From assembly GCF_900187945.1 (NCBI RefSeq), contig NZ_FYEH01000001.1, positions 186,001 to 250,000 on the forward strand: DNA of 64,000 nt, read 5' to 3'. The number at the start of each line of letters is the position of its first letter. Within the stretch, counting starts at the first letter, position 1. The position numbers were made by a program, and so were the translations under genes. This stretch comes from Arboricoccus pini. Lineage in GTDB: Bacteria; Pseudomonadota; Alphaproteobacteria; Geminicoccales; Geminicoccaceae. Below the pieces are notes generated by a model, which saw nothing but the letters and a program-made list of their open reading frames with translations, ran no database searches and had not been told where the DNA came from. This document shows, one piece after another, positions 29,701 to 38,619 of this stretch.

Positions 29701-31484
29701 GGCGCATCGATCTGCAGAGCCTGACCGGCAGCTTCGCCCGCCAGCCAATTCGCCTCCAACGGCCGGCCCAGATGGAGATGGTCGGGGCCGCCATGAAGCT
29801 TGCCGGGTTCGATCTGCTCTTCGGGCAGGCGCGGTTGAAGGCCGATGCGGCACTGGGCAATGGGCGCGTGGATGCCAAGGCGTCGCTCGACCCGACGCCG
29901 CTTGCGATGTTCAAGCCGTTCGGCGCACCGGACCTAGCCGGCACGGTCGGCTTCACCTTGAACGCCTCGGGCAGCAGCGCTGCGCCGCGCATCGTCTTTT
30001 CCCTCGATGCGCCCGGGGTAAAGGCTAAGGCCGACAATCTTCGCAATGTGCCGCCTGCGCATCTGACGGCCGATGCCACGATCGGCGGCGGCCAGGTACA
30101 GGCGAATGCCGGCTTGGCGGGGGTCACGAGCGAGCCCTTGCGCGTGCAGGCGAACCTGCCCCTTCGGCTGGGCCTGGAACCTTTCGCCTTCGACCTGCCG
30201 CAGAACAAGCCGATCAATGGCAGCCTGACCGGCCGTGCCGATCTCGCCCGGATCGCCGACATCCTTGTTCTGGACGGGCAACGAATCCAGGGCATCCTCA
30301 ATATCGATGCCCGCTTCGGCGGGACGCTCTCAGCACCGCAGGCTGCGGGCGACATCGCGATCCAAAACGGCCTGATCGAGGATTCGTTGACCGGCGTCAT
30401 GCTGCGCGATTTGAATGTGAGGGTCGTCGGCAACCAGAACCGGATCGACTTGCAGACCCTGAGTGCCAGGGATCGCAAGGATGGCACGATCAATGGCAGT
30501 GGCAGCGTCACCCTGAACGGCACGGCGCTGACAGGCCTGGGGGTCAAGGTGCAGCTGGCGAACATGCAGGTCTATAATGCCGAGTTCGGCCAAGTCTGGC
30601 TCTCGGGCGATACCGATGTCAGCGGCTCGCTCAGCGACATGAACGTCAAGAGCCGGCTGAAGGTTAACGAGGCGGAGATTCGTCTGCCCAATCCGCCGCC
30701 CAGCAAGCCGCCCACTTTGCCGGTCAACGTAGCCGGCGAGAAGAAGCCGGCGGCAACGACGACGCCACCGTCACCGCCGATGCGCATCGGCCTCGACGTC
30801 GTGGTCGACATGCCCGAGAAATTCTTCGTGCGCGGCCGTGGGTTGGAGAGTGAATGGGGCGGCAACGTCAAGGTCACGCAGACGGCCGACAATCCCCTTG
30901 TTATCGGCACGATCAATTACCGCCGAGGCTATCTGAACCTCTTGGACCGGCGCTTTGATATCGACACGGGGACGATCACCTTCTCGGGAGCCCAACCGCC
31001 CATTCCCGAGCTGAACATCAAGGCGACGTCCGAGACCGCGGGAGGTTTTACTGGCATCGTCACCGTGACCGGCGCGGCGACCAATCCGACGCTGGCTCTC
31101 ACAAGCGATCCGATAGCGCCCCAGGACGAGGTCGTCTCGCGTATCATGTTCAACCGCTCCTCGGCCGACATCAGCCCTGTCCAAGGTCTGAAACTGGCAG
31201 CCGCGATCCAGCAACTGCAGAGCGGCGGCGACGGGCTCATGGGTATCGGGCGGGATGCATTGGGCGTGGACACGTTCGACGTCTCGGGGTCGGGGGGCTC
31301 GGATACGACGGCCAGTGCCGGCAAATACATTTCCGACGACGTTTTCTTGCAGGTGCAGCAGGGAGCGACGGCGGACAGTACGAAGGCCAAGGTGACGATC
31401 GAGCTGACGCCCAATCTGTCCGCCGATACGACGGTGGGACAGACCGGCACGAGTGCCGGACTCAGCTGGACGCACGATTATTGA
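26742..31484 (+). CDS. tamB: Translocation and assembly module protein TamB (DUF490)
   Basis: About 1580 residues starting at the ATG at 26742 with AGGACGG upstream; a TTG just before is in frame. One N-terminal membrane anchor (ILVLVVLVVVLVGGAFG, about 25-45) leads into a very long repetitive beta-helical/AsmA-like region rich in Leu-Asp-Gly turns (about 60-1230). The conserved DUF490 C-terminal domain (about 1270-1580) includes LVIGTINYRRGYLNLLDRRF and PNLSADTTVGQTGTSAGLSW at the end. TamB spans the periplasm and is implicated in phospholipid transport and barrel assembly with TamA. The usual family length is 1200-1600. Confidence 0.93.
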   Translation: MNEATPKPPRRGVIGKIARFVGWSILVLVVLVVVLVGGAFGLLQTGWGKQEVASLASSSLSGPGQSFEIADIEGLVPFDMTLGRLRMGDASGPWLEVDKARLHLVLSDLLHLKVNLAEVGAQRVALNRLPPATSPPPEPQPFSMPSLPQLPRSLPVAVEVQRLYVDQLELGQPVLGQAARFGIEGKVGSNDAATSLNALLDLNRQDQQTASLHLGLGADLAAQSLDLKLKADETGGLLAALSGRPNAGQLHMNLEGSGPLADWRGKLALEAQNLASVQADLALGLADLPRLGLDGKIDVAAGVLPPTIEPLTGRAIDLAVQLQPTSSQRVALQRLHVGAAGFGIEGGGAADLAANRLDGKVSLTVPDLAVASGLAGQPLKGSATLDLLAQGALRQPEIDLDVNAGDIAYPPYAVRDVALALKANLLGPFETTFPGADLNGRLSVKGLAQNGRQLGDDEAASLDLALSYPSAGPVDLKTVLLKALGATATLKGAIDPASLAGKLRLDLGIPSLQPLMAAAMPDPNGRPGIDGKIDLGADVTLGDQAKQIDAVLALRTDGLAGLPPGAMELLGAAPKLDATASFEAGKAATVQSLDFEGAAVSLKGKAGMGLDDQLVSTDLVLDLPDFSVLRPVTQQPTTGRASLTLKGQGSLRDRIDAVLALRAEDLAGLPAGTSDLLGATPSLDANLAYVNGKSLDVTDLAFKAKEASLQGKASVEMSGDQTLAADLDLALPRLAALSGLAGQPLAGSFAANLKARGKTTEPDIELASAIDNLQAAGFAFSKITLNADAAGPIDKIAGKLNLDARERRGPIALTSAYARDGQIFTVRDLTLTAPGTKLEGQAALNLATQLADGRIEGGVSNLAALAPFIGQPLKGSVALKADFDGQDGKQNARADIRAADIGGAFGALQSASVTARANDVRGKLGLDAAINAAGFAQPGLSLKQARVTATGDLAALKIAAALDGGMQGANPFDLATSLQAGLAGDTRRIDLQSLTGSFARQPIRLQRPAQMEMVGAAMKLAGFDLLFGQARLKADAALGNGRVDAKASLDPTPLAMFKPFGAPDLAGTVGFTLNASGSSAAPRIVFSLDAPGVKAKADNLRNVPPAHLTADATIGGGQVQANAGLAGVTSEPLRVQANLPLRLGLEPFAFDLPQNKPINGSLTGRADLARIADILVLDGQRIQGILNIDARFGGTLSAPQAAGDIAIQNGLIEDSLTGVMLRDLNVRVVGNQNRIDLQTLSARDRKDGTINGSGSVTLNGTALTGLGVKVQLANMQVYNAEFGQVWLSGDTDVSGSLSDMNVKSRLKVNEAEIRLPNPPPSKPPTLPVNVAGEKKPAATTTPPSPPMRIGLDVVVDMPEKFFVRGRGLESEWGGNVKVTQTADNPLVIGTINYRRGYLNLLDRRFDIDTGTITFSGAQPPIPELNIKATSETAGGFTGIVTVTGAATNPTLALTSDPIAPQDEVVSRIMFNRSSADISPVQGLKLAAAIQQLQSGGDGLMGIGRDALGVDTFDVSGSGGSDTTASAGKYISDDVFLQVQQGATADSTKAKVTIELTPNLSADTTVGQTGTSAGLSWTHDY

Positions 31485-31594
31485 GGCCTGTTGTCGGCGA
31501 AATCGGCGGCTTGTGCGTGCAAACCTCGCGGCGCGTCGCTATGTGAAGCCCGGCTATGAGCAGCGGGCGGTGAGTTTTGCAAAATAGGCATGAA

Positions 31595-32431
31595 ATGATG
31601 AAGAGCGTGGTCGTGGCGCCGCCTGCCTATCCGCGCGAAGGCGACCGCACGTTCGCCAATTTCGCCGACATCAACCTGATCGGCGTGAGCACCCTCTATC
31701 ACAAGGAAGTGCGCCGCTTCTTCAAGGTGTTCGGCCAGACGCTGCTGGCGCCCGTCATCACGACCCTGGTCTTCCTCGCGGTCTTCGCGCTGGCCCTGGG
31801 CGGGAACGCCCGGCACATTGGCGAACTCTCCTTTCTCGAGTTCCTGGTCCCGGGCCTGGTCATGATGGGCATTACCCAAAATGCCTTTGCCAACACCTCC
31901 TCTTCATTGATGATCGCCAAGATCCAAGGGACGATCATCGACTATCTGATGCCGCCCTTGCGCCCTGCGGAGCTCGTGGTCGGCATCTCGATGGGCGGGG
32001 TGACGCGTGGCGTCCTGGTAGGCGCCGTCATCACGATCGCGGCCCTGGTCTTCGTCCGGCTGCCGATGAGCCATCCCTGGCTCATCCTCTATTTCTTCCT
32101 GGTATCGTCCCTGATGCTGTCGCTTCTGGGCATGCTCGCAGCGCTCTGGGCCGAGAAATTCGACCAGATGGCGATGGTGACGAACTTCGTCATCACGCCG
32201 CTCTCGTTCCTCTCGGGCACCTTCTATTCGATCAACGACCTCCCTTATGGCTTCCACCTCGCGGCGCTGGCCAACCCCTTCTTCTACATGATCGACGGGT
32301 TGCGCTTTGCCATGAGCGGCCATGCCGACGGCAATGTCTGGGTCGGCGCGCTCGTCGTGCTCCTGGTCGACATCCTGCTCTGGTGGCTGACGCTCAGGTT
32401 CTTTCGCACGGGCCACCGCCTGAAGGCTTGA
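31595..32431 (+). CDS. ABC-2 type transporter permease
   Basis: 278 residues from the ATG at 31595 (a second ATG follows; the frame extends to a TTG at 31577). Six membrane helices in the ABC-2 pattern: VFGQTLLAPVITTLVFLAVFALALG, then FLEFLVPGLVMMGI, and the conserved SFLSGTFYSINDLPYGFHLAALANPFFYMIDGLRF near the C-terminus. Such permeases export polysaccharides, lipids or drugs with a separate ATPase. No ATP-binding subunit is adjacent on either side, which is unusual: in many alphaproteobacteria the ATPase gene lies elsewhere. A hairpin follows before argD. Confidence 0.85.
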   Translation: MMKSVVVAPPAYPREGDRTFANFADINLIGVSTLYHKEVRRFFKVFGQTLLAPVITTLVFLAVFALALGGNARHIGELSFLEFLVPGLVMMGITQNAFANTSSSLMIAKIQGTIIDYLMPPLRPAELVVGISMGGVTRGVLVGAVITIAALVFVRLPMSHPWLILYFFLVSSLMLSLLGMLAALWAEKFDQMAMVTNFVITPLSFLSGTFYSINDLPYGFHLAALANPFFYMIDGLRFAMSGHADGNVWVGALVVLLVDILLWWLTLRFFRTGHRLKA

Positions 32432-32504
32432 GGGAGCCCGTCGCGCCGCTTCATCTTTCTGCGCTTGTTCCGCGAGCGGATCTGTGCAACGCCCTATATC
32501 CTTC

Positions 32505-32535
32505 AAAGCCGGCATGTCGCCGGCTTTGTCTTTTG
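32505..32535 (+). terminator. Hairpin before argD
   Basis: AAAGCCGGC (32505-32513) and GCCGGCTTT (32519-32527) form a 9-bp stem with a 5-nt loop, followed by GTCTTTT. It probably terminates the upstream permease transcript. It lies only 39 bp before the argD start, so an attenuator role cannot be excluded. Confidence 0.65.
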
Positions 32536-32573
32536 GATGTTATAAATCTGGAGGGGTGCTCGCACCTGCCGTC

Positions 32574-33761
32574 ATGCTGAATTCGTCCGTTCCAACCTTG
32601 CTTCCCGTCTACAAACGCATGGATGTCGCCTTCGAGCGCGGCCTGGGTGCGCAATTGTGGGACGACCGGGGCCGACGATATCTGGACTTCGGCAGCGGGA
32701 TCGCGGTGACGGGACTTGGCCATTGCCATCCACATCTGGTCGAGGCCTTGACGAGCCAGGCCAATGCGCTCTGGCATACCTCCAATCTCTACGAGATCCC
32801 GGCTTTGCAGAAGCTGGCCGACCGGCTGGTCGCCAACAGCTTCGCCGAGACCGTCTTCGTCTGTAATTCGGGTGCCGAGGCGATCGAGATCACGGTCAAG
32901 ATGGCGCGGCGCCACTTCTTCGCCCGTGGCCTTCCCGGGAGGCATCGGGTCATCACCTTCGAGGGCGCCTTTCACGGGCGGACGATGACCGGCATCTCGG
33001 CAGTGCCCACGCCCAAGATGGCCGAGGGATTCGCGCCGCTCCTGGAGGGCTTCGACGTCGTGCCGTTCGGGGATCTTGCGGCCGTCCAGGCGGCGATCGG
33101 GCCCTCGACCGCCGCCATCCTGATCGAGCCGATCCAGGGTGAGGGCGGCATCCGCGCGGCCGAACCCGGGTTCCTGGCGGCACTTCGTCAGCTTTGCGAC
33201 GAGCATGACATGCTGCTGCTCTTCGACGAAGTGCAATGCGGGCTTGGCCGGACGGGCAACATGTTCGCCTATGAGGGGATGGGCGTGGTGCCGGACATCA
33301 TGGCCCTGGCCAAGGGGCTGGGCGGCGGCTTTCCCATCGGCGCCTGCCTCGCCACGGCGCGTGCTGCGGCCGGCATGACCTATGGCACGCACGGCTCGAC
33401 CTTCGGTGGCAATCCGCTGGGCTCCGCGGTCGCCAACGCCGTGCTCGACGTCATGCTGAAGGAAGGCTTCATGGCCGATGCCGCAAGGCGTGCCGGCGTC
33501 CTGAGAGAACGACTCCAGGGCATGGCCGCGCGGCATCCGGAGATGATCGCCGAAGTGCGCGGCAAGGGCTTCATTCTCGGGCTGAGGACCGTCCAGCCCG
33601 CAGGGGACGTCGTCGCGCGCTTCATGGAACTGGGCCTGGTCACGATTCCGGCCTCCGACAATGTCGTCCGCCTCCTGCCGCCTTTGACCGTCACCCTGGA
33701 CGAGATCGAGGAAGGAGTCGGCATTATCGAACAGGCTGCCAGCCGGGCCGAGGCCGCATGA
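32574..33761 (+). CDS. argD: Acetylornithine aminotransferase
   Basis: 395-residue class III PLP-dependent aminotransferase. In arginine synthesis it converts N-acetylglutamate semialdehyde to N-acetylornithine, and often also acts as succinyldiaminopimelate transaminase. Visible: cofactor region [31 protein letters not shown] (Asp of the pyridine contact), and the Schiff-base Lys in [13 protein letters not shown]. The ATG at 32574 was chosen over the upstream in-frame GTG 32556 because the GGAGGGG there directly abuts the GTG. Its stop overlaps argF (ATGA). Confidence 0.94.
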   Translation: MLNSSVPTLLPVYKRMDVAFERGLGAQLWDDRGRRYLDFGSGIAVTGLGHCHPHLVEALTSQANALWHTSNLYEIPALQKLADRLVANSFAETVFVCNSGAEAIEITVKMARRHFFARGLPGRHRVITFEGAFHGRTMTGISAVPTPKMAEGFAPLLEGFDVVPFGDLAAVQAAIGPSTAAILIEPIQGEGGIRAAEPGFLAALRQLCDEHDMLLLFDEVQCGLGRTGNMFAYEGMGVVPDIMALAKGLGGGFPIGACLATARAAAGMTYGTHGSTFGGNPLGSAVANAVLDVMLKEGFMADAARRAGVLRERLQGMAARHPEMIAEVRGKGFILGLRTVQPAGDVVARFMELGLVTIPASDNVVRLLPPLTVTLDEIEEGVGIIEQAASRAEAA

Positions 33762-34657
33762 CCCGCCATTTTCTCGACCTCGACCTCGTCGAAGGCCAGG
33801 ATCTTCGTCGCATCATCGACGATGCCCGGGCCTTCAAGGATGGAGCATTGGCGCTCAAGCCCATGACCGGCAAGACGCTGGCCATGATCTTCGACAAGCC
33901 CTCGACCCGCACGCGCGTCTCCTTCGAGGTGGCGGCCAGGCAGTTGGGGGGCGATCCGATCGTGCTCTATTCGCGCGACATGCAGCTCGGCCGCGGCGAG
34001 ACGATCGAGGATACCGCCAAGGTGCTCTCGCGCTATGTCGACGCGATCATGATCCGTACCGACGAGCACGAGAAGCTCAACCAGCTGGCCCGATACGCCA
34101 CCATACCGGTGATCAACGGGCTGACCGATCGCTCGCATCCCTGCCAGGTGATGGCGGATGTCATGACGATCGAGCAGCATCGGGGGCCGATCCGGGGCAA
34201 GAAGCTCGCCTGGACGGGCGACGGCAACAATATGGTCACCTCGTTCATCCAGGCGGCGGTCCGCTTCGATTTCGAGCTGGCCGTTGCCTGTCCGCCCGAG
34301 TTGATGCCGGAGCCGGAGGTGCTGGCCTGGGCCGGGGAGCGCCAGGGGCGCGTCTCCGTCACCCATGACCCGGCGGTCGCCGCGAGTGACGCCGACGTCG
34401 TCTTGACGGATACCTGGGTCTCCATGGGCGATGCCGACGCGGAGCGGCGGCACCGGCTCCTGGCGCCCTTCAGGGTCGATGGGGCGCTCATGGCCAAGGC
34501 GCGCGGCGATGCGATCTTCCTCCATTGCCTGCCCGCCCATCGCGGCGAGGAGGTGACGGCGGAGGTCATCGATGGTCCGCAATCCGTCGTCTTCGACGAG
34601 GCCGAGAATCGCCTTCATGCGCAAAAGGCTATTCTCGCCTGGTGTCTTGCTTCCTAA
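33758..34657 (+). CDS. argF: Ornithine carbamoyltransferase
   Basis: 299 residues. Transfers carbamoyl phosphate to ornithine to form citrulline. Signature motifs: carbamoyl-phosphate binding [12 protein letters not shown] (about 46-57), [17 protein letters not shown] (HPCQ), and ornithine binding [12 protein letters not shown] with Cys-Leu-Pro near 255-265. The ATG overlaps the argD stop, so production of the two consecutive arginine enzymes is probably coupled. hslO follows after only 9 bp, an order common in Alphaproteobacteria. Nothing unusual is seen. Confidence 0.96.
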   Translation: MTRHFLDLDLVEGQDLRRIIDDARAFKDGALALKPMTGKTLAMIFDKPSTRTRVSFEVAARQLGGDPIVLYSRDMQLGRGETIEDTAKVLSRYVDAIMIRTDEHEKLNQLARYATIPVINGLTDRSHPCQVMADVMTIEQHRGPIRGKKLAWTGDGNNMVTSFIQAAVRFDFELAVACPPELMPEPEVLAWAGERQGRVSVTHDPAVAASDADVVLTDTWVSMGDADAERRHRLLAPFRVDGALMAKARGDAIFLHCLPAHRGEEVTAEVIDGPQSVVFDEAENRLHAQKAILAWCLAS

Positions 34658-34666
34658 GTAAGCGCT

Positions 34667-35581
34667 ATGAGCGCAACCATCCCTGCCATCGACGTCCTCA
34701 GGCCGTTCCAGCTTGAGGCTTCGGAAATCCGTGGGCGGTTCGTCCGGCTGGGCCAGTCGGTCGACCGCGTCTTGAAGGCGCACGCCTATCCGCAACCGGT
34801 CTGCCGCGTGCTGGGCGAATTGCTGGTGTTGGCCAGCGGCCTTGCCGGCGGCTTGAAGTTCGACGGCAAGTTCTCGCTGCAGATCCGAGGGCAGGGAGCC
34901 ATCCGGCTCATGGTCGCGGACTGCACCAATGACGGCTTCCTGCGGGGCTATGCGAGCTTCGATGCGGCGGGGGTAGCCGCATTGAGCGCCGATGAGGATC
35001 CGGTCAGCCTGCTGGGCCAGGGGCTTTTGGCCCTCACCGTTGATCAGGCGGCATCGGGCGGCGAGACCTATCAGGGCATCGTCGAGCTCGAGGGCCGCTC
35101 GCTGGCTGATTCGATGCTGGCTTATTTCCGTCGCTCGGAGCAGGTGCCGACCGGCATTCGCATGGCGCTCGAGCAAGATACCAATGGCGCCTGGCGCGGG
35201 GGAGCCATCATCGTCCAGGCCCTGGCCGTCACCGATCCGGCGGCCAAGGAGGCGCAGGCGCTGGACTGGCAGGAAGCCATGGTGCTTCTGGGCACGGCCA
35301 CCGACGATGAGATCACCAATCCCGGTCTACCGCTCGACACCTTGCTCTTCCGACTCTTTCATGAGACGGGCGTACGCGTCTTCGAGCCTCAGGCGCTGGC
35401 GCATGGCTGTTCTTGCGACGAGGAGCGCGTCGAGCGCGTGCTCCTCAGCTTTTCCGCCGAGGAGGTGGAGGAAATGCGCCTGCCCGACGGGAGCATCGAC
35501 GTCACCTGCCAGTTCTGCAACCAGAGCTACCACTATGAACCGGCCAGGCTGGTTGAACTGTTCAATACACGGAGGCATTGA
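34667..35581 (+). CDS. hslO: Redox-regulated chaperone Hsp33
   Basis: 304 residues. A holdase activated by oxidation and unfolding. The N-terminal core has SVDRVLKAHAYPQPV, LGELLVLASGLAGGLKFDGKFSLQI and the YFRRSEQVPTGIR stretch. The C-terminal redox switch has four zinc-binding Cys as C248-x-C250 (GCSCDEE) and C281-x-x-C284 (CQFCN), the CxC/CxxC arrangement needed for function. It is likely in the same transcript as argD-argF. Its stop overlaps the TTG start of the downstream lipoprotein gene. Confidence 0.95.
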   Translation: MSATIPAIDVLRPFQLEASEIRGRFVRLGQSVDRVLKAHAYPQPVCRVLGELLVLASGLAGGLKFDGKFSLQIRGQGAIRLMVADCTNDGFLRGYASFDAAGVAALSADEDPVSLLGQGLLALTVDQAASGGETYQGIVELEGRSLADSMLAYFRRSEQVPTGIRMALEQDTNGAWRGGAIIVQALAVTDPAAKEAQALDWQEAMVLLGTATDDEITNPGLPLDTLLFRLFHETGVRVFEPQALAHGCSCDEERVERVLLSFSAEEVEEMRLPDGSIDVTCQFCNQSYHYEPARLVELFNTRRH

Positions 35582-36345
35582 CGAACTTGGTCCTGCATCG
35601 ACGGCGCGTCCTTCTGGCCTCGCTTGGTACCGTGGCCCTCCTCGGCCTCGCCGGCTGCGAGACCGACGAGATCGACTATCGACCAAACTACAGCGCTCAG
35701 CCCAGCGTGACGCTGGCCGTCGGCAACGTGCAGATCGTCGACCAGCGCCAAGCGCCGGCGCAGACCAATTTCGTCGACGCACGACGCAGCAACGAACTCA
35801 CCGATGAGACGAAGCGCTGGCTGGCGGTCAGGGTTCGAGCCGGCGGCGGTAGCGGTTCGGCCAAGGCTGTGGTCGAGCAGGCCAGCGTCACCGAGCGCCT
35901 CATCCCCGATCGTAGCAGTGGCTTCTTCGGCTGGATGGGCAATGCGCCCACCTACGCCCTCGAGGGCAATCTCGCGATCCGGATCATCATTCTGGACGAG
36001 GCGGGGCAGGAGCGTGTCTCGGCTACGGCGCATGTCGGCCGTTCCCGCTCGGTCGGGCAGCGGGCCTCGGTGGTCGAGCGGGACAATGAGGCGCGCCGTC
36101 TGATGGCCGACCTAATCCAGGACATGGAGCCCAATCTCAAGCAGACCGCCCGCCAAAATCTGGGCCAGTTCGCGACGGTGAGCAACGATCCGACGCCTTC
36201 GGCCCCGACATCGGCTACAGCTACGCCCTCGGCGCCGGCTTCGGGCACGTCGGCCGCGGGCGGAACGTCCTCGATTGGCGGCCAGCCTTATCCGCCCGCG
36301 GCCGGTAGCGATACCATCCAGTCGCAGTCTCTGCCGTCACTTTAG
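35578..36345 (+). CDS. Putative lipoprotein, unknown function
   Basis: 255 residues from a TTG that overlaps the hslO stop (TTGA). The N-terminus has basic residues, a hydrophobic stretch and the lipobox LLGLAGC (Cys at about 27), so it is probably lipidated. The middle (about 45-200) has mixed alpha/beta character with RSNELTDETKRWLAVRVRA and repeated Arg/Glu pairs. The last 60 residues are Ala/Ser/Thr/Pro-rich and low-complexity, likely disordered. No named family is recognised. Conserved-looking placement after hslO suggests a stable operon member rather than chance. Confidence 0.78.
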   Translation: MTNLVLHRRRVLLASLGTVALLGLAGCETDEIDYRPNYSAQPSVTLAVGNVQIVDQRQAPAQTNFVDARRSNELTDETKRWLAVRVRAGGGSGSAKAVVEQASVTERLIPDRSSGFFGWMGNAPTYALEGNLAIRIIILDEAGQERVSATAHVGRSRSVGQRASVVERDNEARRLMADLIQDMEPNLKQTARQNLGQFATVSNDPTPSAPTSATATPSAPASGTSAAGGTSSIGGQPYPPAAGSDTIQSQSLPSL

Positions 36346-36493
36346 CGGCGGCTCTGAGATCGAGGGCGTGGTCGCCGCCTTGTGCGAGATCGCGCCGTGA
36401 CCCGGATCGCGGCCTGAAGGCAGCCCTGGGAGGCGGGGTAGTGTCCGTTCAACGAGGCCGACCGGCGTACTGGTCCGCCGATGGAGGCTCCGC

Positions 36494-37798
36494 GTGACCC
36501 GACGCCAGATGCATCTCGGTGCTTTTCTTTTCAATCTCGGCAATCACGTGGCGGGCTGGCGCCATCCAAGCGTCGATCCGCGCGATCTGATGCGGCTCGA
36601 TTTCTATGCCGGGCTGGCTGACATCGCGGAGCGCGGCCTCTTCGATTTCGTCTTCCTTTCCGATGGACTGGGCTTGAACGACACCCACGACGCGGTGCTG
36701 CGACACAGCATCGTCGTGCGGCCGGAGCCCCTTACGCTCCTGGGGGCGTTGGCTGCCCGCACCCGGCATATCGGCCTCGCCGCCACCGTATCGACGACCT
36801 ACAACGAGCCCTACGCCGTGGCGCGCAAGCTGGCGACGCTGGACTTCCTCAGCGAGGGGCGTGTTGCGGTCAATATCGTCACCTCCAGCACATGGCAGGA
36901 AGCGCGGAATTTTGGCGCCGAGGCACATATGGCGCACGACGCGCGCTACCGGCGCGCGGCCGAATTCGTCCGTGTCATGGAGGCGCTCTGGCTGAGTTGG
37001 GGGCCGGATGCCGTCCTGGCCGATCAGGCGAGCGGCGACTTCGCCCGGCCCGACCAGATTCGGCCGATCGAGCATAACGGCGAGTTCTTCGCCGTGCGGG
37101 GGCCCTTGAACGTGCCCCGTCCGCCGCAAGGCCGGCCGGTCGTCATTCAGGCCGGCATCTCGCCTGCGGGCCAGGACCTGGCGGCCCATCTGGCGGATGT
37201 CGTCTTCACGTTGAACGAGGGGCTGGCGGACGCGACCGCGCGCAGCCTGGCCCTGAAGGCCGCCGCGAGGGCGGCCGGCCGCGATCCGGCGATGCTCAAG
37301 GTAATGCCCGGCATCATGCCGATCCTGGGCGACACGGCGGCGGAGGCGGCCGCGAACGAGGCCATGCTTGAAGAGCTCGTGCCGCCGCCTTTGGCCATGG
37401 CCTATCTCTCGGACATGGTGGGCCAGGATCTGACCAACCACGATCCAGCGGGCCGCCTGCCGGATCTGCGGGGTGGCGAGGGCGAGCGCGGCCGGCTGGC
37501 GATGGTCGAAAAGCTCGCCCGTGAGGGCCTGTCGCTGGGGGGGATCGCGCGGCGAATGGTGCTCGCGCGCGGTCACAAGCTGGTTCGCGGCACGCCTTCG
37601 CAGGTGGCGGACACCTTGCAGCTCTGGTTCGAATCCGGCGCCTGCGATGGTTTCAACATCCTTGCCCCCTGGCATCCGGGAGGTCTTCAGGCCTTCGTCA
37701 CGGGCGTGGTGCCGGAGCTGCAGCGGCGTGGCCTGTTTCGCCGGGCCTATGGGACCGGCAATCTGCGCGATCGGCTGGGATTGCCGGTCGTAACCTAG
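36494..37798 (+). CDS. NtaA/SnaA/DszA-type flavin-dependent monooxygenase
   Basis: 434-residue luciferase-like monooxygenase of the FMNH2-dependent group acting on nitrilotriacetate, EDTA, dibenzothiophene sulfone or similar compounds. Visible: MHLGAFLFNLGNHVAGWRHP at the start, LDFLSEGRVAVNIVTSS, FGAEAHMAHDARYRRAAEFVRVMEALW, VVIQAGISPAGQDLAA and a C-terminal CDGFNILAPWHPGG. The GTG start at 36494 is preceded by GATGGAGG. No partner flavin reductase gene is adjacent, so reduced FMN must come from elsewhere. The substrate cannot be told from sequence. It is convergent with the RlpA-like gene, only 13 bp apart. Confidence 0.87.
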   Translation: MTRRQMHLGAFLFNLGNHVAGWRHPSVDPRDLMRLDFYAGLADIAERGLFDFVFLSDGLGLNDTHDAVLRHSIVVRPEPLTLLGALAARTRHIGLAATVSTTYNEPYAVARKLATLDFLSEGRVAVNIVTSSTWQEARNFGAEAHMAHDARYRRAAEFVRVMEALWLSWGPDAVLADQASGDFARPDQIRPIEHNGEFFAVRGPLNVPRPPQGRPVVIQAGISPAGQDLAAHLADVVFTLNEGLADATARSLALKAAARAAGRDPAMLKVMPGIMPILGDTAAEAAANEAMLEELVPPPLAMAYLSDMVGQDLTNHDPAGRLPDLRGGEGERGRLAMVEKLAREGLSLGGIARRMVLARGHKLVRGTPSQVADTLQLWFESGACDGFNILAPWHPGGLQAFVTGVVPELQRRGLFRRAYGTGNLRDRLGLPVVT

Positions 37799-37811
37799 GC
37801 CGTCTTGGCCA

Positions 37812-38240
37812 TCACTTGCCGGCGCAGACCGTCTTTTTATTGCCGTCCTTCGCGGCGACGACGGTCTCCTTGGGCACAATCTTTACCTTGGCCACACCAT
37901 CGCCGTCGTTCAGGTCGATCTTCTTGGCCGCACCCTCGGCCAGATCCAGGGAGCGCCCTTTGGTATAGGGCCCCCGGTCGTTGATCTTGACGTCGACTTT
38001 CTTGCCATTTTCGAGATTGGTCACTGTGGCCTTCGTACCGAGCGGCAGGGTTTTGTGCGCGGCGGTCATGGCATTCTTGTTGAAGCGTTCGCCCGTGGCA
38101 GTCTTCTTGCCGTGCATCCCTTGGCCATAATAGGAGGCCAATCCGGTGGTCGTCGGGCAGGTTTCAGTGGCCATGGCGGGCGCGCTTACGAGGCAGGCCA
38201 CGAGGCCGCCAATCACGATATCGCGATGCCAGTTCATCAT
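37812..38240 (-). CDS. RlpA-like secreted double-psi beta-barrel protein
   Basis: 142 residues with a signal peptide (DIVIGGLVACLVSAPAMA) and an RlpA-type double-psi beta-barrel domain: GLASYYGQGMHGKKTATGERFN, AHKTLPLGTKATVTNLENGK and VKINDRGPYTKGRSLDLAEGAA. The family includes septal lytic transglycosylases. This short protein lacks the SPOR domain of full RlpA and ends in a Lys/Val-rich tail with a Cys that may pair with the one at the mature N-terminus. It probably acts on peptidoglycan or is a vestigial DPBB protein. Start ATG at 38240; the next ATG is one codon in. Confidence 0.85.
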   Translation of the reverse strand: MMNWHRDIVIGGLVACLVSAPAMATETCPTTTGLASYYGQGMHGKKTATGERFNKNAMTAAHKTLPLGTKATVTNLENGKKVDVKINDRGPYTKGRSLDLAEGAAKKIDLNDGDGVAKVKIVPKETVVAAKDGNKKTVCAGK

Positions 38241-38619
38241 GTATCTCCCCCAGCGAATGGGGATAATAATCCTTCAGAGCTGACGCGGTTCCGACCAATC
38301 TTTTGGTGGATGGCTAAAAGTTCTGGGAAGATTGTTCGATAAGTATATTTGTGTTTGCTGCACTCTAATCCTTATGACGCCGGGCGTGATGACTCTGTTG
38401 CACGATGCCATACTGTGGGGGCCGGAACGCAAGAATGCTTTCTTGCTTGTCAAAATAGATCGTCTCCAGGTGGAGTTCTTGGGCTAAAGCCTGGGTTTTA
38501 GCCTCTTGTCCCGCCGGCGAATGGCTCCATGCGCCGTCTCAAGGGGGGATTTCACGCTCCTGGCCGTGCTTCTGCTGGGCTTGTTTCGACTTTGCCGCTG
38601 AGCATTGGGTGGAGGGATC
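38241..38619. other. 379-bp AT-richer intergenic region
   Basis: No gene is supported. The region holds the divergent upstream sequences of the RlpA-like and PKS genes and is noticeably more AT-rich than its surroundings. A 7-bp hairpin (GGCTAAA 38482-38488 with TTTAGCC 38497-38503) lies about 120 bp before the PKS start. Confidence 0.45.

Noticed and set aside
26637-29759. Very long (1040-codon) open frame on the minus strand opposite tamA/tamB.
   Set aside because: It is antisense to clearly conserved tamB and reflects the high GC and codon bias; it has no domain-like sequence.
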